Positions 62,007 to 64,000 of a stretch of DNA of 64,000 bases are shown here, in pieces (within the stretch, counting starts at the first letter, position 1; every line of letters begins with the position of its first letter). A program made the position numbers and the translations under genes. The notes beneath the pieces are model-generated. The model had not been told where the DNA came from. It saw only the letters and a program-made list of their open reading frames with translations, and searched no databases. Source of the DNA: Pseudomonas rustica (GTDB taxonomy: Bacteria; Pseudomonadota; Gammaproteobacteria; Pseudomonadales; Pseudomonadaceae); contig NZ_JAGYHF010000004.1 of NCBI RefSeq assembly GCF_018336155.1, forward strand, positions 186,001 to 250,000. Reading direction: 5' to 3'.

Positions 62007-62993
62007 ATGAAACCGTTCTTCCCGTTCTTTCGAATCAAAACGCTGCTGGCTGCGAGCGCCATTCTCTTGAGCCTGCAACCGATTGCCCACGCCGCCGAGA
62101 CCGCGCCGGCCGAAGTGCACCTCGACTATGCCTATTACTCGCCAGTCAGCCTGGTGCTTAAACATTTCGGCTTCCTCGAAAAAGCCTTGCCGCAAACCAA
62201 AGTTAGCTGGGTGCTGAGTCAGGGCAGCAACCGATCACTGGAATACCTCAACAGCGGCGGCGTCGATTTCGCTTCCAGCGCTAGCCTCGCCGCGGTGCTG
62301 AGCCGCGCCAATGGCAGCCCGATCAAATCGGTTTACGTGTACAGCCGTGCCGAATGGACAGCGTTGGTGGTGCGCAAAGACTCGCCGTACCAGAGCGTTG
62401 CCGACCTCAAGGGCAAGAAAATCGCCGCCACCAAAGGCACCGATCCTTACCTGTTCACCTTGCGCAGCCTGCAACAGGCCGGGCTGAAAAAAGACGACGT
62501 TGAACTGGTGCACCTGCAACACCCGGACGGTCGCACTGCACTGGAAAAAGGCGACGTCGACGCCTGGGCCGGCCTCGATCCGCACATGGCCGCCAGCCAG
62601 GTTCAGGCCGGCTCGCGCTTGCTCTATCGCAACCCTTCCTTTAATAGCTATGGCGTGGTCAGCGTCACCGAGCAGTACGCCAAGGAGCATCCGCAAACCA
62701 TCGACACCGTGATCAAAGCCTACGAGCAGGCGCGGGAATGGGCGCTGAAAAATCCTGATGAATTCGCCGCCCTCCTCGCCAAAGAATCCGGCCTGCCGCT
62801 GGACGTGGCCAAACTGCAACTGTCGCGCACCGACCTGAGCAGCCCGCAACTGACCGCCAACGACGTCAGCGCCTCCAAGGCTGCCGCGCCGATTCTGGTG
62901 TCGGAAGAACTGGTGCGCCGTGGCGTCAATGTCGATCAAGTTATCGATCAATTGCTCGACAGCGGTGTGCAGCAAGCCGTCGCCCGCCAGTAA
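62007..62993 (+). CDS. Sulfonate-type ABC substrate-binding protein (2)
   Basis: 328 residues from MKPFFPFFRIKTLLAASAIL; signal peptide to about Ala31 (AHAAE). SsuA-like: VHLDYAYYSPVSLVLKHFGF, VSWVLSQGSNRSLEYLNSG, VADLKGKKIAATKGTDPY and WAGLDPHMAASQ. It binds an organic sulfonate or related compound in the periplasm. First gene of an operon with the permease at 63055, under the predicted sigma-54 promoter. Confidence 0.9.
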   Translation: MKPFFPFFRIKTLLAASAILLSLQPIAHAAETAPAEVHLDYAYYSPVSLVLKHFGFLEKALPQTKVSWVLSQGSNRSLEYLNSGGVDFASSASLAAVLSRANGSPIKSVYVYSRAEWTALVVRKDSPYQSVADLKGKKIAATKGTDPYLFTLRSLQQAGLKKDDVELVHLQHPDGRTALEKGDVDAWAGLDPHMAASQVQAGSRLLYRNPSFNSYGVVSVTEQYAKEHPQTIDTVIKAYEQAREWALKNPDEFAALLAKESGLPLDVAKLQLSRTDLSSPQLTANDVSASKAAAPILVSEELVRRGVNVDQVIDQLLDSGVQQAVARQ

Positions 62994-63054
62994 CTGACCA
63001 GACTCACCACGAATCCGCGCCCGTCGCGGATTTGTCGTGAGCGGAGCCCTGATC

Positions 63055-63897
63055 ATGACCAGTCACAGCAAAGACCTGCCCGCGCCACTTGCTCTGTCGC
63101 GACGGCAGAAATCCGTTTCCAACCCGGCATGGCAGCGCCGTCTGAAAGGCCTCGCGTTGCCGTTGCTGATCATCGTCGTGCTGGAAATTATCGTACGCAT
63201 CGGCTGGCTGCCGTCCTACCAGATGCCGGCACCCAGTGAGATCGCCGTGACGCTTACCGACCTTGCCGAAGGTGCGCTGTGGAAACACATCGGCGCCAGC
63301 CTGATACGTGTGCTGCTGGGTTTTGCCATTGGTGCGAGCCTGGCGTTGGTGTTCGCCGCGTGGGTCGGTTTGAGCCGCGAAGCCGAGGCTTATCTGGAAC
63401 CGATGTTCGCCGCGTTGCGTTCGATTCCGAGTCTGGCCTGGGTGCCGCTTTTGCTGCTTTGGCTGGGCATCGACGAGACCTCGAAAATCGTCCTGATCGC
63501 CATCGGCGCGTTCTTCCCGGTCTACGTCAACGTAGTCGCGGCGATCCGCAATATCGACCGCAAACTGGTGGAAGTCGGGCGCATCTACGGTTTCAGTCGC
63601 TTGCAACTGGTGCGGCGAATTCTATTGCCCGCCGCCCTGCCCGGCCTGTTCACCGGGCTGCGCAGCGGCATGAGTCTGGCGTGGATGTTTCTTGTCGCTG
63701 CCGAACTGATCGCCGCAACCAAAGGCCTGGGTTATTTGCTCAGTGACGGCCGCGAAACCTCGCGTCCCGATATCGTGCTGGCGGCGATCATCGTGCTGGC
63801 CTTGCTTGGCAAACTCAGCGATGGCTTGCTCGCAGCGCTCGAACGTCGCTGCTTGAACTGGCGCGACACGTTCACCGGTCAGGGCGCCAAGGATTGA
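63055..63897 (+). CDS. ABC transporter permease, SsuC/TauC-like
   Basis: 280 residues from MTSHSKDLPAPLALSRRQ (GGAG about 10 nt upstream). Five to six transmembrane helices with the EAA loop GRIYGFSRLQLVRRILLPAALPGLFTGLR that contacts the ATPase. Partner of the binding protein 62 nt upstream. The ATPase gene expected next is absent; a YedK-type gene follows instead. Confidence 0.92.
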   Translation: MTSHSKDLPAPLALSRRQKSVSNPAWQRRLKGLALPLLIIVVLEIIVRIGWLPSYQMPAPSEIAVTLTDLAEGALWKHIGASLIRVLLGFAIGASLALVFAAWVGLSREAEAYLEPMFAALRSIPSLAWVPLLLLWLGIDETSKIVLIAIGAFFPVYVNVVAAIRNIDRKLVEVGRIYGFSRLQLVRRILLPAALPGLFTGLRSGMSLAWMFLVAAELIAATKGLGYLLSDGRETSRPDIVLAAIIVLALLGKLSDGLLAALERRCLNWRDTFTGQGAKD

Positions 63898-63944
63898 ATG
63901 ACCGTTAGCATCTAAGCTGAAAGCGTCCAACCGGAGGTTCAGCC

Positions 63945-64000
63945 ATGTGCGGAAGACTGTCGCAGTACCGGGGCATCCATGACTTTGTCGCGGTGCTGAG
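63945..64000 (+). CDS. SRAP/YedK (HMCES-type) protein, 5' end only
   Basis: Starts MCGRLSQYRGIHDFVAVLS after GGAGGTT. The invariant Cys2 that forms the thiazolidine crosslink with abasic DNA is present, along with the diagnostic M-C-G-R opening. The rest lies beyond the window edge. Confidence 0.85.
   Translation, partial: MCGRLSQYRGIHDFVAVL

Overview
The window looks like chromosome of a fluorescent-group Pseudomonas. The reasons are the contiguous benR-benABCD-catBCA block, many REP/REPIN-type intergenic palindromes of three sequence classes, high-GC codon use, and Pseudomonas-typical small proteins (DUF1652-like, small lipoproteins). This identification is inference from gene content; no database was searched.

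Layout. 1-0.85 kb: start of a leftward gene, then five 117-bp tandem repeats caught inside a split palindrome. 0.85-8.3 kb: the complete benzoate-to-beta-ketoadipate-enol-lactone route on the minus strand (benABCD, catBCA) with its activator benR; a textbook double BenR/XylS site and a Crc/Hfq-like CA motif sit in front of benA. 8.5-15.8 kb: a methyltransferase, a small exported 13-residue-repeat protein, an AraC/GMC-oxidoreductase divergent pair, an arylsulfatase and two small lipoproteins. 15.8-16.7 kb: a gene-free repeat field. 16.7-21.9 kb: sulfur amino acid metabolism (metE, cystathionine beta-synthase, cystathionine gamma-lyase/synthase). 22.5-23.1 kb: a second, larger exported protein with the same 13-residue period. 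23.5-28.7 kb: SBF-like transporter with AraC regulator, Dyp peroxidase, TerC-family protein, polyamine-type binding protein.

28.9-41.4 kb: an accessory catabolic region bounded by two paralogous NCS1 permeases. It holds a flavin reductase plus a luciferase-like monooxygenase, then FMO-type flavoprotein, RidA, DUF1028 and M20/ArgE-like peptidase genes, and a LysR gene. The parts list recalls the Rut pyrimidine pathway but the set is not Rut. The two halves are separated by an AT-rich orphan gene, a decayed HxlR regulator and an alpha/beta hydrolase. Matching GntR-like palindromes lie in the divergent permease/reductase promoter region.

41.5-64 kb: SDR/carbonic anhydrase/NmrA operon with divergent LysR-GST, a Mop protein, an M24 peptidase, a ptrR-sad-like pair, a split pqiA, a YdiJ-type dehydrogenase with LysR, an Rrf2/flavoprotein divergent pair with two matching operators, several small proteins, a polysaccharide deacetylase, and a sulfonate-type ABC locus with two divergent binding proteins and an apparent sigma-54 promoter with tandem enhancer sites. 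The window ends inside a YedK/HMCES-type gene.

The most unusual signals are the family of exported 13-residue-repeat proteins, the bipartite heterocycle-catabolism-like cluster, the sigma-54-type sulfonate promoter and the Rrf2 operator pair.
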